A stretch of 64,000 nucleotides of DNA, taken from JAEUWI01 sp942492815 (lineage in GTDB: Bacteria; Hydrogenedentota; Hydrogenedentia; Hydrogenedentales; JAEUWI01). The DNA is taken from NCBI GenBank assembly GCA_942492815.1, contig OW818658.1, positions 5,332,001 to 5,396,000 on the forward strand, written 5' to 3'. Below the pieces are notes generated by a model. That model was not told where the DNA came from and searched no databases. It was given only the letters and a program-made list of their open reading frames with translations. Positions 42,868 to 51,714 of this stretch are shown here, piece by piece (the first letter of the stretch is position 1; each line of letters opens with the position of its first letter). The translations under genes were made by a program, and so were the position numbers.

Positions 42868-43647
42868 CTACGACGCCTTCTGTTGTCCCCAGATGTTTAT
42901 CTTGGAATCCGACAATATCTCGCCACCACCTTCGCGCACCACGATGCTATGTTCGAAATGCGCGCTCGGCTTGCCATCCGCGGTTACCGCAGTCCAGCCG
43001 TCCTTCAATACCTTCACTTTTTCGGTGCCCAGATTCACCATGGGCTCGATCGCCAGCACCATCCCCGCCTTCAGCCGAGGACCCTTCTGGCCCGTGTCGA
43101 AATTCGGTATCTGCGGCTCTTCGTGCATCGACGTACCGATGCCGTGGCCGACGAAATCCCGTACAATGCCATAATTCATCGGGTTGCAAACCGCTTCCAC
43201 GGCCCGCCCGATGTCACGCAGATAGTTGCCGGCAGCGGCGGCCTTGATAGCCTGCGCCAGCGCCTGATCCGTCGTTTCCAACAGCTTCCGCCGATCTTCA
43301 TCCACCTCGCCACAGGGCCAGGTGACGGCGGCATCGCCGAAATAACCTTTGTACACCACACCAACATCGATGCTGACCACCTCACCCTCGCGGATGACGC
43401 GGTCGCCGGGAATCCCGTGGACGATCACCTCGTCCACCGAAATGCAGGTGGACGCCGGATAGCCGTGGTAACCCTTGAAGGCCGGCTTGGCACCCGCCTC
43501 CAGGATAATCTCCTCGGCCGCAACGTCCAACTCGGCCGTAGTGATACCGGGCTTGATCAGCGCGCGCAGGGTGTCATGCACCCGGGCCACTATCTGGTTG
43601 GCCTCCCGAAGGAGGTCAATTTCCCGTTCACTACGGACCGAAATCAT
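42868..43647 (-). CDS. map: Methionine aminopeptidase, type I
   Basis: A 259-residue enzyme that removes the initiator Met. Dinuclear-metal ligands are visible in SIDVGVVYKGYFGDAAVTW (two Asp), GHGIGTSMHEEPQIPN (His), LAIEPMVN (Glu) and AHFEHSIVV (Glu). The substrate His lies in GYPASTCISVDEVIVHGIP. It sits between secY and rpmJ, as in many spc operons, but adk is absent before it. Confidence 0.97.
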   Translation of the reverse strand: MISVRSEREIDLLREANQIVARVHDTLRALIKPGITTAELDVAAEEIILEAGAKPAFKGYHGYPASTCISVDEVIVHGIPGDRVIREGEVVSIDVGVVYKGYFGDAAVTWPCGEVDEDRRKLLETTDQALAQAIKAAAAGNYLRDIGRAVEAVCNPMNYGIVRDFVGHGIGTSMHEEPQIPNFDTGQKGPRLKAGMVLAIEPMVNLGTEKVKVLKDGWTAVTADGKPSAHFEHSIVVREGGGEILSDSKINIWGQQKAS

Positions 43648-43800
43648 CGCTACACAACACAGCCCACCGGGCCGTGTCCCTTTTTGGTGGTGGAACTTCT
43701 CCCGCTCTCCCTTTCGGTCAAACGGCAGGTATTGTATACTAACGGACTAACAAAAGTCTCGCTCGGATTTAACTTTCAACAATCGGGCCCGAAAGCCCCG

Positions 43801-45132
43801 TCAACCGCCGCGACGTGACCGGATGCGACCGCCGCTCTTGCCGGAGAATCCGTCGTAGTGACGCATGGTCAGGTGCTGCTCAATCTGCTTGATGGTATCC
43901 AGCGCCACGCCGACCAGGATCAGGAGGCTGGTGCCGCCGAAGAACTGTACGATGGTCCAGTCCGGAACATTCAGAACGACATACACCACCGAAGGGAGCA
44001 GGGCAACCGCGGTCAGGAACAGGGAGCCCACCAGGGTGATACGCGTCATCACGCGGTTCAGGTAGTCGGCTGTGGCCTTGCCGGGACGCACACCCACGAT
44101 AACGCCGCCGTACTTCTTCATGTTGTCCGCAAGCTCAACCGGATTGAAGGTGATAGCGGTGTAGAAGAAGGAGAAGAAGATGATCATCACGGCGTAGAGC
44201 ACGTTGTGAATCAAATAGTCCGGGCTGGCGATATTGTTAATGATGCTGGCGATAGTCACGTTTGAGATGCCCTGGCCGATCATGCCGGGGAGCATGAGCA
44301 GGGAGCTGGCGAAGATGATGGGGATAACACCGGCCTGATTGACGCGCAGGGGCAGGTAGGACCGCTGTCCGCCCATGACGCGGCGGCCCTTGACCTGGCG
44401 GGGGTACTGCACCGGAATCCGGCGCTGGCCTGTGGTTACCAGGATGGCACCCATAACGACGACCACCATGAGGAACACCAGCACGATGGCGACAAAGATG
44501 TTGATCTGACCATTGCCGATCATGCGGAAGAGATTCATGATGGCGGCGGGCATGGAAGAAATGATGCTCGCGAAGATAATCAGCGAGATGCCGTTTCCGA
44601 TGCCGTGCTCGCTGATCTGCTCGCCGAGCCACATGATGAAGGCGGTTCCTGTGGTGAAGGTGATCACGCACATGAGCAGGAATCCGATACCGGGATTCGG
44701 TACAATCTCGGCTCCCTGACCTTGCAGGAAGAAGCCGATGGCGACACTCTGCACGAGACACAGCACGATGGTGCCGTATCGGGTGTATTCGGTGATCTTC
44801 TTTTGACCTTCCTGGCCGCTCTTCTGCAGGGCTTCCAGGGCCGGGATGACCGGGATCAGGAGAGACAGGATAATCGACGCCGTGATGTACGGCATGATGC
44901 CCAGCGCAAACACGGTGGCATTCGAGAAGGCCTGGCCCGTGAACATATCGTAGAAGCCCAGGATGCTGCCTCCGCCACCGATCTTCTCCGCCAGGGCGCC
45001 GCCGTCCACGCCGGGGGCGGGGATGTGACAGCCAAGACGGTAAACCGCGAGCATGACCAGCGAGAAAATGATGCGCTGCTTCAGCTCGGGAATTCTAAAG
45101 GCATTCTTGAATGCTTCGATAGGCTCGGACAC
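43801..45132 (-). CDS. secY: Protein translocase subunit SecY
   Basis: A 443-residue inner-membrane protein with ten membrane helices, the channel of the Sec system. Typical segments are GCHIPAPGVDGGAL, FALGIMPYITASIILSLL, GNGISLIIFASI and the cytoplasmic loop GQRRIPVQYPRQVKGRRVMGG. It follows rplO in the spc order. The C-terminal tail is basic (SGKSGGRIRSRRGG). Confidence 0.98.
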   Translation of the reverse strand: MSEPIEAFKNAFRIPELKQRIIFSLVMLAVYRLGCHIPAPGVDGGALAEKIGGGGSILGFYDMFTGQAFSNATVFALGIMPYITASIILSLLIPVIPALEALQKSGQEGQKKITEYTRYGTIVLCLVQSVAIGFFLQGQGAEIVPNPGIGFLLMCVITFTTGTAFIMWLGEQISEHGIGNGISLIIFASIISSMPAAIMNLFRMIGNGQINIFVAIVLVFLMVVVVMGAILVTTGQRRIPVQYPRQVKGRRVMGGQRSYLPLRVNQAGVIPIIFASSLLMLPGMIGQGISNVTIASIINNIASPDYLIHNVLYAVMIIFFSFFYTAITFNPVELADNMKKYGGVIVGVRPGKATADYLNRVMTRITLVGSLFLTAVALLPSVVYVVLNVPDWTIVQFFGGTSLLILVGVALDTIKQIEQHLTMRHYDGFSGKSGGRIRSRRGG

Positions 45133-45143
45133 CCTGCTACTCC

Positions 45144-45632
45144 TTACTCGGCCTGCGCCTGGCCATCAACGGCCACGGGAGCGACGGTATCAATGAGTTC
45201 GACGGAACCGCCGGCGGCGACAATCTTCTCGTGCGCGGCAGGAGAGATCGCCTGAACCTTAATGTTCAGTTTCTTGGTCACTTCGCCACGGCCCAGCACT
45301 TTGACGCCGCCCTTGGCGGACTTCGCCAGACCGGCCGTGATGAGCGATTCCGTGGTGATCTCGGCACCGGACTCGAAAGCGGCTTCCAGGACGTCCAGGT
45401 TGATAATCGCGAAAGGCGAGCGGTTTTGATGGTTGAAACCGCGCTTGGGCAGGCGACGGTGCAAGGGGGTCTGGCCGCCCTCGAAACCGAGCCGGCGGGA
45501 ATAGCCCGCGCGCGCCTTGGCGCCCTTGTGGCCCTTGCCGGCGGTCTTGCCCTGTCCGGAGCCCGGACCGCGACCGACGCGCTTCCGCTTCTTGCGGGCG
45601 CCCGGGTTGCTCTTCAGATCGTGTAATTCCAT
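45144..45632 (-). CDS. rplO: Ribosomal protein L15
   Basis: A 162-residue 50S protein. It starts MELHDLKSNPGARKKRKRVG and has the Gly/Lys-rich GRGPGSGQGKTAGKGHKGAKARAGY-type N-terminal arm (split here: GPGSGQGKTAGKGHKG, then AKARAGYSRR). A folded C-terminal domain contains GLAKSAKGGVKVLGRGEV. The 54-base gap to rpsE leaves no room for rpmD (L30). Confidence 0.97.
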   Translation of the reverse strand: MELHDLKSNPGARKKRKRVGRGPGSGQGKTAGKGHKGAKARAGYSRRLGFEGGQTPLHRRLPKRGFNHQNRSPFAIINLDVLEAAFESGAEITTESLITAGLAKSAKGGVKVLGRGEVTKKLNIKVQAISPAAHEKIVAAGGSVELIDTVAPVAVDGQAQAE

Positions 45633-45686
45633 GTGCTCGATTCTTTCTTCAGTCCAAGGCGCGCGATTCGGCGCCGGCCCGTTGTG

Positions 45687-46220
45687 TTACAGAATGTCCG
45701 CAACCTCGAGCCCGCGCATGGCGGCAATCTGCTCGGCGGTCTTGAGGGACTTCAAGCCTTCGATGGCCGCCCACACCACATTGGTGGCGTTGTTCGAACC
45801 AAGGGACTTGGTGAGAATATTCTGGTAGCCCGCTGCTTCCACGACGGCGCGCACGGCGCCGCCGGCCACGATGCCGGTACCCAGCGACGCGGGCTTCATC
45901 AGCACGGCCGCAGAGTCGGACTGGCCGAGCACCTGGTGGGGTACAGTCGTGTTAACGATCGGCACGCGAACCATGTCCTTCCGGGCGCGGTCGATGGCCT
46001 TGCGAATGGCATTGGGCACTTCGGTGGCCTTGCCCATAGCGGCACCGACGCGGCCGTTGCCGTCGCCAACGACCACAATAGCGCTGAAGCTGAAGCGGCG
46101 ACCGCCCTTCACCACCTTCGCAACGCGGTAGATTTTCACCACGTGCTCGATGAATTCGCTATCTTTTTCCTGATTATCGCGACTGCGCTTTTCTCGTTTG
46201 TTGCCACGCTCTGTACTCAA
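45687..46220 (-). CDS. rpsE: Ribosomal protein S5
   Basis: A 177-residue 30S protein. Typical parts are IYRVAKVVKGGRRFSFSAI, VVVGDGNGRVGAAMGKA and the C-terminal LGSNNATNVVWAAIEGL. The start is taken as TTG at 46218-46220 because TAGGAG lies seven bases upstream and the protein then opens MSTERGNKREKRS. The longer ATG at 46253 would overlap rplR by 23 bases and has no site. The rplR stop codon overlaps this Shine-Dalgarno. Confidence 0.95.
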   Translation of the reverse strand: MSTERGNKREKRSRDNQEKDSEFIEHVVKIYRVAKVVKGGRRFSFSAIVVVGDGNGRVGAAMGKATEVPNAIRKAIDRARKDMVRVPIVNTTVPHQVLGQSDSAAVLMKPASLGTGIVAGGAVRAVVEAAGYQNILTKSLGSNNATNVVWAAIEGLKSLKTAEQIAAMRGLEVADIL

Positions 46221-46230
46221 GAGAATGCTC

Positions 46231-46587
46231 CTAGAATTGAAGACCCGTTTCACGCGCTGCTTCGGCGAGGGCCTTTACACGGCCATGATAGAGAAGTCCG
46301 CCTCGGTCAAAACATACTTTGCCAACATTCTTTTCCATGGCCTTCTCCGCCAGGGACTTACCCACCGCCTTGGCGGCGTCAATGTTGCCGCCGTTGATTT
46401 TAAGCGCCAGCGAGGACGCCGCGGCGATAGTCGCTCCGGTCGTGTCGTCGATGATCTGCGCGTAAATGTGCTTCGTCGAACGGCTGACGCGAAGGCGGGG
46501 CTGTTCCGTGGTGCCGCTGATGCGCTTGCGCACCCGGCGCTTGCGCCGTTCCAACAACACCTTGTTGTAATTCGTCTTATTAGCCAT
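46231..46587 (-). CDS. rplR: Ribosomal protein L18
   Basis: A 118-residue 5S-rRNA-binding protein. It has LLERRKRRVRKRISGT, PRLRVSRSTKHIYAQIIDD and the C-terminal FDRGGLLYHGRVKALAEAARE. It sits between rplF and rpsE in standard order. Confidence 0.97.
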   Translation of the reverse strand: MANKTNYNKVLLERRKRRVRKRISGTTEQPRLRVSRSTKHIYAQIIDDTTGATIAAASSLALKINGGNIDAAKAVGKSLAEKAMEKNVGKVCFDRGGLLYHGRVKALAEAARETGLQF

Positions 46588-46659
46588 GGTATCCCTTTCG
46601 TGCAGGCTCCGGCGGTTTCACCGAACCCGGGCGCCCTGCGGAAAAGCCGTTGAATCAGT

Positions 46660-47199
46660 TTACTTGGAGCCGGACTTGCCAACTTTGCGGCGGACGTGTT
46701 CGCCCTGGTAGCGGATGCCCTTGCCTTTATACGGCTCGGGCTTGCGGAAGGCGCGGACATCGGCGGCAACCTGGCCCACCTGCTGCTTGTCGATGCCGGC
46801 AATCTTGATGATCTGCGTGCCTTCCACCGCGAAGGTGATGCCCTGCGGGGGCGTCACGTGGATCGGATGGCTGTAACCGAGCAGGAGGTGGAGGTTCTGT
46901 CCCTGGACCGAAGCGCGGTAACCCACGCCTTCAATCTGGAGCGTGCGCTCGTATCCCTGGGAGACGCCCAGCACCATGTTGTTGATCAGCGCGCGGGTCA
47001 GGCCCTGGAAGGCGCGAACCTGGCGATCGTCGGAATTGCGGCTGATGACGATTTCGCCATCCGCGATCTCAATACCGATGGACGGCTGAAATGACTGCTC
47101 CAGCTTGCCCTTGGGGCCCGTAACGGTCAGCGTGCTGTTTTTCAGCTCGCATTTGACCCCTTCGGGAAGGGGCACGGGAAGGTTTCCTACTCGCGACAC
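46660..47199 (-). CDS. rplF: Ribosomal protein L6
   Basis: A 179-residue 50S protein with two similar domains. It starts MSRVGNLPVPLPEGVKCEL. The C-terminal half contains GYSHPIHVTPPQGITFAVEG and the conserved end PEPYKGKGIRYQGEHVRRKVGKS. Normal length. Confidence 0.98.
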   Translation of the reverse strand: MSRVGNLPVPLPEGVKCELKNSTLTVTGPKGKLEQSFQPSIGIEIADGEIVISRNSDDRQVRAFQGLTRALINNMVLGVSQGYERTLQIEGVGYRASVQGQNLHLLLGYSHPIHVTPPQGITFAVEGTQIIKIAGIDKQQVGQVAADVRAFRKPEPYKGKGIRYQGEHVRRKVGKSGSK

Positions 47200-47275
47200 G
47201 ACCTTATCCTTTCACATGCAGCCCTCGCGGGCCGCGAATTTCTTTCTTGTGCTAACCGGGGCGGACGGCCCGCAG

Positions 47276-47674
47276 TTACCACACTTCGCAAATAACTTCG
47301 CCGCCAACCTTCGCGTTCCGCGCCTTCTTGCCCGTCATCACCCCCTCGGAGGTGCTGAGGATCGAGATGCCCAGGCCACTGCAGACCGGCTTGATGTCCT
47401 GGCTGCCGACGTAGACGCGCAGGCTCGGCTTGCTCACCCGCTTGAGGCCCTGGACGACACTCTTGCGGTCCCGGGCGTACTTCAGGTGGAGGCGGATGGA
47501 ACCGGGAAGGGGCTCTGCGACGATGGTATATTCGCTGATGTAGCCTTCTTCCTTCAGCACCCGGCAGATCTCCGCCTTGAGCTTCGAGGACGGCACGTCG
47601 ACCGTTGCTTGCCGCGCCTGGGCCGCGTTGCGAACGCGGGTCAGCAGATCGGCGATGGGATCACTCATTGACAT
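47276..47674 (-). CDS. rpsH: Ribosomal protein S8
   Basis: A 132-residue 30S protein. It has SDPIADLLTRVRNAAQARQ, VLKEEGYISEYTI and the end LGISILSTSEGVMTGKKARN followed by VGGEVICEVW. The start could be six bases later; the first ATG has the better spacing from AAGGA. Confidence 0.98.
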   Translation of the reverse strand: MSMSDPIADLLTRVRNAAQARQATVDVPSSKLKAEICRVLKEEGYISEYTIVAEPLPGSIRLHLKYARDRKSVVQGLKRVSKPSLRVYVGSQDIKPVCSGLGISILSTSEGVMTGKKARNAKVGGEVICEVW

Positions 47675-47723
47675 GGGTCATTCAATCCTTATTCGTCCCC
47701 GCGCTTCCCGCGCGGCGGTTTCC

Positions 47724-47909
47724 TTACCAACTCGACTTCGTCACGCCGGGCAGCTTGCCTTCAAGCGCCAGCGTCCGGAAACAGATGCGGCAGATCTGGT
47801 ACTTGCGTATAAAGGCCCTGGGCCGACCGCACGCGCGGCACCGGCTGTAGGCCCGCACCTGAAACTTCGGCGGGCGCTTGCACTTTTCAATCATCGATTT
47901 CTTAGCCAC
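47724..47909 (-). CDS. rpsN: Ribosomal protein S14, zinc-binding type
   Basis: A 61-residue short S14 of the zinc-binding (type Z) class. Cys24, Cys27, Cys40 and Cys43 form two CxxC pairs, in CRACGRPRAFIRKYQICRIC. It ends with the conserved LPGVTKSSW. It is the only S14 in the window, between rplE and rpsH. Confidence 0.98.
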   Translation of the reverse strand: MAKKSMIEKCKRPPKFQVRAYSRCRACGRPRAFIRKYQICRICFRTLALEGKLPGVTKSSW

Positions 47910-47932
47910 GGTAATCTCCTGAAACGGCGCCG

Positions 47933-48478
47933 CTAGTTGGCGAAGGGCATGCCCAGTTTACGCAAAAGTTCACGGCTCTCATCGGCCGAATCTGTATTCT
48001 TCACCACGAAAGTCACGTTCATGCCGCGGGCGCGATCGGACTTGTCCTGATCGACCTCCGGGAAGATCGTCTGCTCCTTCAGGCCCAGCGTATAGTTGCC
48101 GAACTTGTCGAAGGCCTTGGGCGAAACGCCGCGGAAGTCGCGGATACGGGGCATGGCGACGTTGAACAAACGGTCCATGAACTCGTACATGCGCTCGCCG
48201 CGCAGCGTGACCATGCAGGCGATCTTCGCGCCTTCGCGCAACTTGAAATTCGAGATCGACTTCCGCGCCACGCGCACGCTGGGATGCTGGCCGGTAATCT
48301 GGGCCAGGTCCTCCACCGCGGCGTCCAGAAGGCGCGCGTCCGCGATGGCATCGCCCACGCCCATGTTCACCACCACCTTTTCGATCTGGGGGATCATCAT
48401 CACGTTCTTGATTCCGAGCTCCTCCTGGAGCTGGACGCGAATGGTGTCTTGATATTTAAGCTTGAGTGCTGACGGCAT
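47933..48478 (-). CDS. rplE: Ribosomal protein L5
   Basis: A 181-residue 50S protein of the central protuberance. It has MMIPQIEKVVVNMGVGDA, TGQHPSVRVARKSISNFKLR, the loop RIRDFRGVSPKAFDKFGNY and the IFPEVDQD motif. Standard length and place. Confidence 0.98.
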   Translation of the reverse strand: MPSALKLKYQDTIRVQLQEELGIKNVMMIPQIEKVVVNMGVGDAIADARLLDAAVEDLAQITGQHPSVRVARKSISNFKLREGAKIACMVTLRGERMYEFMDRLFNVAMPRIRDFRGVSPKAFDKFGNYTLGLKEQTIFPEVDQDKSDRARGMNVTFVVKNTDSADESRELLRKLGMPFAN

Positions 48479-48524
48479 TGTATGCCACTCCTCGAATTCT
48501 TGTTTCCGCGCCTGGCGCCGGAGA

Positions 48525-48839
48525 TTAGTCGTCCAAAGTTTCGCCGTTTATTTTCCACGCCCGGACACGGGTGCCGTTCTCCAGCGTCTTCATCACGATC
48601 TTCGAGGGGCCGTTGGCCGCGTCGCACCAGGGCACGACGTTCGAGATGTGGATGGGCGCTTCGCGCTCCACGATGCCGCCCGCCTGGGTCCGGCTGCCGG
48701 CCTTGGTGTGGCGCTTCATCATGTTGAGCCCCTCGACCAGCACGCGATCTTTTTTGCGCTGTACTTCGAGGACGCGCCCCCGCTGGCCGGCGTTCTTGCC
48801 GCGGATGACGAGCACAGTATCGTTCTTGCGAATATTCAT
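48525..48839 (-). CDS. rplX: Ribosomal protein L24
   Basis: A 104-residue assembly-initiating 50S protein with a KOW motif (NDTVLVIRGKNAGQRGRVLEV). GLNMMKRHTKAGSRTQAGGI and EAPIHISNVV are typical. It follows rplN by ten bases. Confidence 0.97.
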   Translation of the reverse strand: MNIRKNDTVLVIRGKNAGQRGRVLEVQRKKDRVLVEGLNMMKRHTKAGSRTQAGGIVEREAPIHISNVVPWCDAANGPSKIVMKTLENGTRVRAWKINGETLDD

Positions 48840-48849
48840 TGTTCGATTC

Positions 48850-49218
48850 CTATACCACTTCCGGCGCCAGCGAGAGAATGCGCATGAAGCCCTTGTCGCG
48901 CAGTTCCCGGGGCACGGGCCCGAAGATACGGGTGCCGCGCGGCTCCTTGTTAGCGTTGATCAGGACGGCCGAGTTGCTGTCGAAACGGATGGTCGTGCCG
49001 TCGGGCCGCTGCGTGTCCTTACGGACGCGAACGACAACCGCCTTCACAACGTCGCCTTTTTTCACATTCGCATTCGGCAGGGCTTCGCGCACGCTGGCGG
49101 TGACGATGTCGCCCAAACCGGCGTAGCGGCGCTTGGAACCGCCCATGACCTGAATCACCCGGATCAACCGGGCTCCTGAATTGTCGGCGACCTTTAATCG
49201 CGAATATATTTGAATCAT
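48850..49218 (-). CDS. rplN: Ribosomal protein L14
   Basis: A 122-residue 50S protein. It starts MIQIYSRLKVADNSGARLIR and ends FGPVPRELRDKGFMRILSLA PEVV, both nearly invariant in bacteria. Standard length and place after rpsQ. Confidence 0.98.
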   Translation of the reverse strand: MIQIYSRLKVADNSGARLIRVIQVMGGSKRRYAGLGDIVTASVREALPNANVKKGDVVKAVVVRVRKDTQRPDGTTIRFDSNSAVLINANKEPRGTRIFGPVPRELRDKGFMRILSLAPEVV

Positions 49219-49284
49219 TCTCTCAAACCTTATTCGTGGTACGAACGTTGTGTTGACGGGATCCTGCCGGTACGGCGGGCGGGC

Positions 49285-49566
49285 TTAATCGGCGCGCTTG
49301 ACCACTTCAACCAGGCGCCAGCACTTGGTTTTGCTGAGCGGGCGGGTTTCCTTGATCCGGACCAAGTCACCGACGTTGCAGGTGTTCTCTTCGTCGTGGG
49401 CCTTGTACTTCTTGGTGGACTTCATCGCCTTCTTGTACAGGGGATGGTATTTCACCCCCTCCACCGACACGGTGATGGTCTTGTCCATCTTGGTGCTGGT
49501 GACGTAACCAACCCGCTCTTTGCGGCGGCCGCGTGTATCTTCAATCGCGTTGGGCTCTACGCTCAT
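49285..49566 (-). CDS. rpsQ: Ribosomal protein S17
   Basis: A 93-residue 30S protein with an OB fold. It has RKERVGYVTSTKMDKTITVS, the loop HPLYKKAMKSTKKYKAHDE and GDLVRIKETRPLSKTKCWRL. It follows rpmC by two bases. Confidence 0.98.
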   Translation of the reverse strand: MSVEPNAIEDTRGRRKERVGYVTSTKMDKTITVSVEGVKYHPLYKKAMKSTKKYKAHDEENTCNVGDLVRIKETRPLSKTKCWRLVEVVKRAD

Positions 49567-49568
49567 GT

Positions 49569-49778
49569 TCAGTTCTTACCTTTCGCTTCGGCAATCTCGC
49601 GCTGTCTGAGGATGGTCTTGATCCGGGCGATGTCGCGGCGGGCAGCGCGTGCGGCCCGTACGTTTTCGACGACGCCGGTGGCGACCTGCATGCGGAAGCT
49701 GCTTACGTCGTGTTCGCGTTCTTTAATGTATTTCAACAACGTAGCGTTGTCTTTGTCTCTGAGCTCGATCGCTTTCAC
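49569..49778 (-). CDS. rpmC: Ribosomal protein L29
   Basis: A 69-residue helical 50S protein at the tunnel exit. It starts MKAIELRDKDNATLLKYIKE and has RMQVATGVVENVRAARAARR, then DIARIKTILRQRE. It lies between rplP and rpsQ. Confidence 0.96.
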   Translation of the reverse strand: MKAIELRDKDNATLLKYIKEREHDVSSFRMQVATGVVENVRAARAARRDIARIKTILRQREIAEAKGKN

Positions 49779-49815
49779 TCTTCGTCTCCTTGCGTACCGG
49801 GGGGCCGGGCCGCGC

Positions 49816-50223
49816 TTAGGCGCGCTTTACAAATTTCGTTTTGATGGGAAGCTTGTAGCCGGCGCGGCTGATGGCCTCGCGGGCGAGCTCCTCGGATACG
49901 CCTTCAACTTCGAACATGATACGGCCGGGCTTGATAACCGCCACCCAGGCTTCCGGAGCGCCTTTACCTTTACCCATTCGCACTTCGGCGGGCTTCTTCG
50001 TGATCGGCTTGTCCGGAAACACGCGAATGAAAACCTTGCCGCCGCGCTTGATGTGGCGCGTGATCGCGACACGGGCCGCTTCGAGCTGCCGGGCTGTAAT
50101 CCAGCCGTCCTGCAGGGCCTTCAGGCCGTATTCGCCGAAATCAAGATTGGTACCGCCTTTGGCGGCACCGGTACGGCGGCCGCGCTGCTGCTTGCGGTGT
50201 TTAACTCTCTTGGGCATCAACAT
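49816..50223 (-). CDS. rplP: Ribosomal protein L16
   Basis: A 135-residue 50S protein. The start MLMPKRVKHRKQQRGRRTG agrees with the family (M-L-x-PKR), so the first ATG is used. It has GEYGLKALQDGWITARQLEA, AARVAITRHIKRGGKVFIRV and MGKGKGAPEAWVA. Standard length. Confidence 0.98.
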   Translation of the reverse strand: MLMPKRVKHRKQQRGRRTGAAKGGTNLDFGEYGLKALQDGWITARQLEAARVAITRHIKRGGKVFIRVFPDKPITKKPAEVRMGKGKGAPEAWVAVIKPGRIMFEVEGVSEELAREAISRAGYKLPIKTKFVKRA

Positions 50224-50236
50224 GATTTATGCGCTC

Positions 50237-51013
50237 CTACTCTTGTTCGCTGCGTTTGCGCGGTCCGCGCCCGCCGCCACCTTGGCGATCGCCACCCTGG
50301 CGGTCACCACCCGGGCGGCGCTGTCCCTGCGCGGGAGCGGCCTGGCCCGCGGGGCGTTCGCCGCCAACCGTTGTCACGCGCTCGCCGGGCAGCATGTCGC
50401 CCTGGTAGATCCAGCACTTGACGCCGATGCAGCCGTAGGTCGTGTGGGCGGTCGCCACGCCGTAGTCGATGTTCGCCCGCAGTGTGTGCAGGGGAACACT
50501 GCCTTCGGCCGTGTTCTCGGAGCGGGCAATTTCCGCGCCGTTGAGGCGGCCGGCCACGCGGAGGCGGATACCCTTCGCGCCGAGGCGCATGGTGTTCTGC
50601 ACGGCCTTCTTCATCACGCGACGGAAGGACATGCGGCGTTCGAGCTGCTGCGCGATGCTCTCGGCCACCAGGGTGGCGCAGAGCTCGGGGCTCAGAACTT
50701 CGTGAATATTAATCATCATCTCGTGGCCGGTGAGCTGCTCCAGCTCGTAGCGGAGCTTGTCCACTTCCGCGCCGCGCTGACCGATCACCAGGCCGGGACG
50801 GGCCGTGTAGATATGGATCTTGGTCTTGCGGCCGGCGCGCTCGAGGTCAATCTTGGCGACACCGGTGTGGTACAGCCGCTTCTTGACGTAGTCGCGCAGT
50901 TTCAGGTCCTCGTGAAGGAGGTCGGCATAGTTCTTGTTCTGCGCGTACCACAGCGAAGACCAATTCTGGATCACGCCGAGGCGGAACCCGTTTGGATGTA
51001 CCTTTTGACCCAC
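50237..51013 (-). CDS. rpsC: Ribosomal protein S3
   Basis: A 258-residue 30S protein with the KH RNA-binding domain (RPGLVIGQRGAEVDKLRYEL). It starts MGQKVHPNGFRLGVIQNWSS. The core ends with CIGVKCWIYQGDMLPGERVT. A tail of about 40 residues, rich in Gly, Gln and Arg (GGDRQGGDRQGGGGRGPRKR), follows and is probably disordered. Place between rplV and rplP is standard. Confidence 0.98.
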   Translation of the reverse strand: MGQKVHPNGFRLGVIQNWSSLWYAQNKNYADLLHEDLKLRDYVKKRLYHTGVAKIDLERAGRKTKIHIYTARPGLVIGQRGAEVDKLRYELEQLTGHEMMINIHEVLSPELCATLVAESIAQQLERRMSFRRVMKKAVQNTMRLGAKGIRLRVAGRLNGAEIARSENTAEGSVPLHTLRANIDYGVATAHTTYGCIGVKCWIYQGDMLPGERVTTVGGERPAGQAAPAQGQRRPGGDRQGGDRQGGGGRGPRKRSEQE

Positions 51014-51024
51014 AGTGTGCTCCT

Positions 51025-51375
51025 CTACTTATCCGAGATCTGGATTTCAACGTGGCTGCTGCGCGTGCGAATGCGGGCGGCGCGGCCGCGCGGCGCGGGC
51101 TGAAACCGATACAGCGTCCGGCCTTCATTTACCACAATACGTTTGATGATCATCTGGTCCGTGTCCACGTTCGCGTGGGTTTCCTGGGCCGCGTAGTCCG
51201 CATTGGCCACGGCGGAGTCAAGCAGTTTCAACAGCGGCTTGGCCGGATCCTTGAGCGTGTACTGCAGGATATCCCGCACGTCGGCTACTTTGCGGCCACG
51301 CATGAGGTCCGCCACCAGGCGCACCTTCCGCGCGGACATCTGTAAATTCGTAAGTTTGGCTGTTGCTTCTGCCAT
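51025..51375 (-). CDS. rplV: Ribosomal protein L22
   Basis: A 116-residue 50S tunnel protein. It has LQMSARKVRLVADLMRGRKV, AVANADYAAQETHANVDTDQ and the tunnel-loop end LYRFQPAPRGRAARIRTRSS. The ATG at 51375 is chosen over the one at 51399 because GGAG lies seven bases before it. Confidence 0.96.
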   Translation of the reverse strand: MAEATAKLTNLQMSARKVRLVADLMRGRKVADVRDILQYTLKDPAKPLLKLLDSAVANADYAAQETHANVDTDQMIIKRIVVNEGRTLYRFQPAPRGRAARIRTRSSHVEIQISDK

Positions 51376-51429
51376 CGTATATCTCCTGCGTCCCTTCACC
51401 CGGCGGGCGGAACCAGTTCGTTCTAAGCC

Positions 51430-51687
51430 TTATTTCTTGTGGCCGCGGAAAGTCCGTGTCGGGGCGAATTCGCCCAACTTGTGGCCCACCATGTTTTCGG
51501 TGATGAACACCGGAAGGTGGCTCTTCCCGTTGTGAATCGCTATCGTCAGGCCCACCATGTCGGGGATGACCGTCGAACGCCGGGACCACGTCTTGATGAC
51601 CTTGCGGTCGCCGGAGCGCTGCTGGGTGTCAACTTTCTTGAGCAGGTGCTCGTCGGCGAAGAAGCCTTTTTTGACTGAACGCGACAC
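51430..51687 (-). CDS. rpsS: Ribosomal protein S19
   Basis: An 85-residue 30S head protein. It starts MSRSVKKGFFADEHLLKKV and has TWSRRSTVIPDMVGLTIAIH, NGKSHLPVFITENMVGHKLG and the end FAPTRTFRGHKK. Standard length. Confidence 0.98.
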   Translation of the reverse strand: MSRSVKKGFFADEHLLKKVDTQQRSGDRKVIKTWSRRSTVIPDMVGLTIAIHNGKSHLPVFITENMVGHKLGEFAPTRTFRGHKK

Positions 51688-51714
51688 AATAAATCTCCTT
51701 TAGGCCAGCCTGAA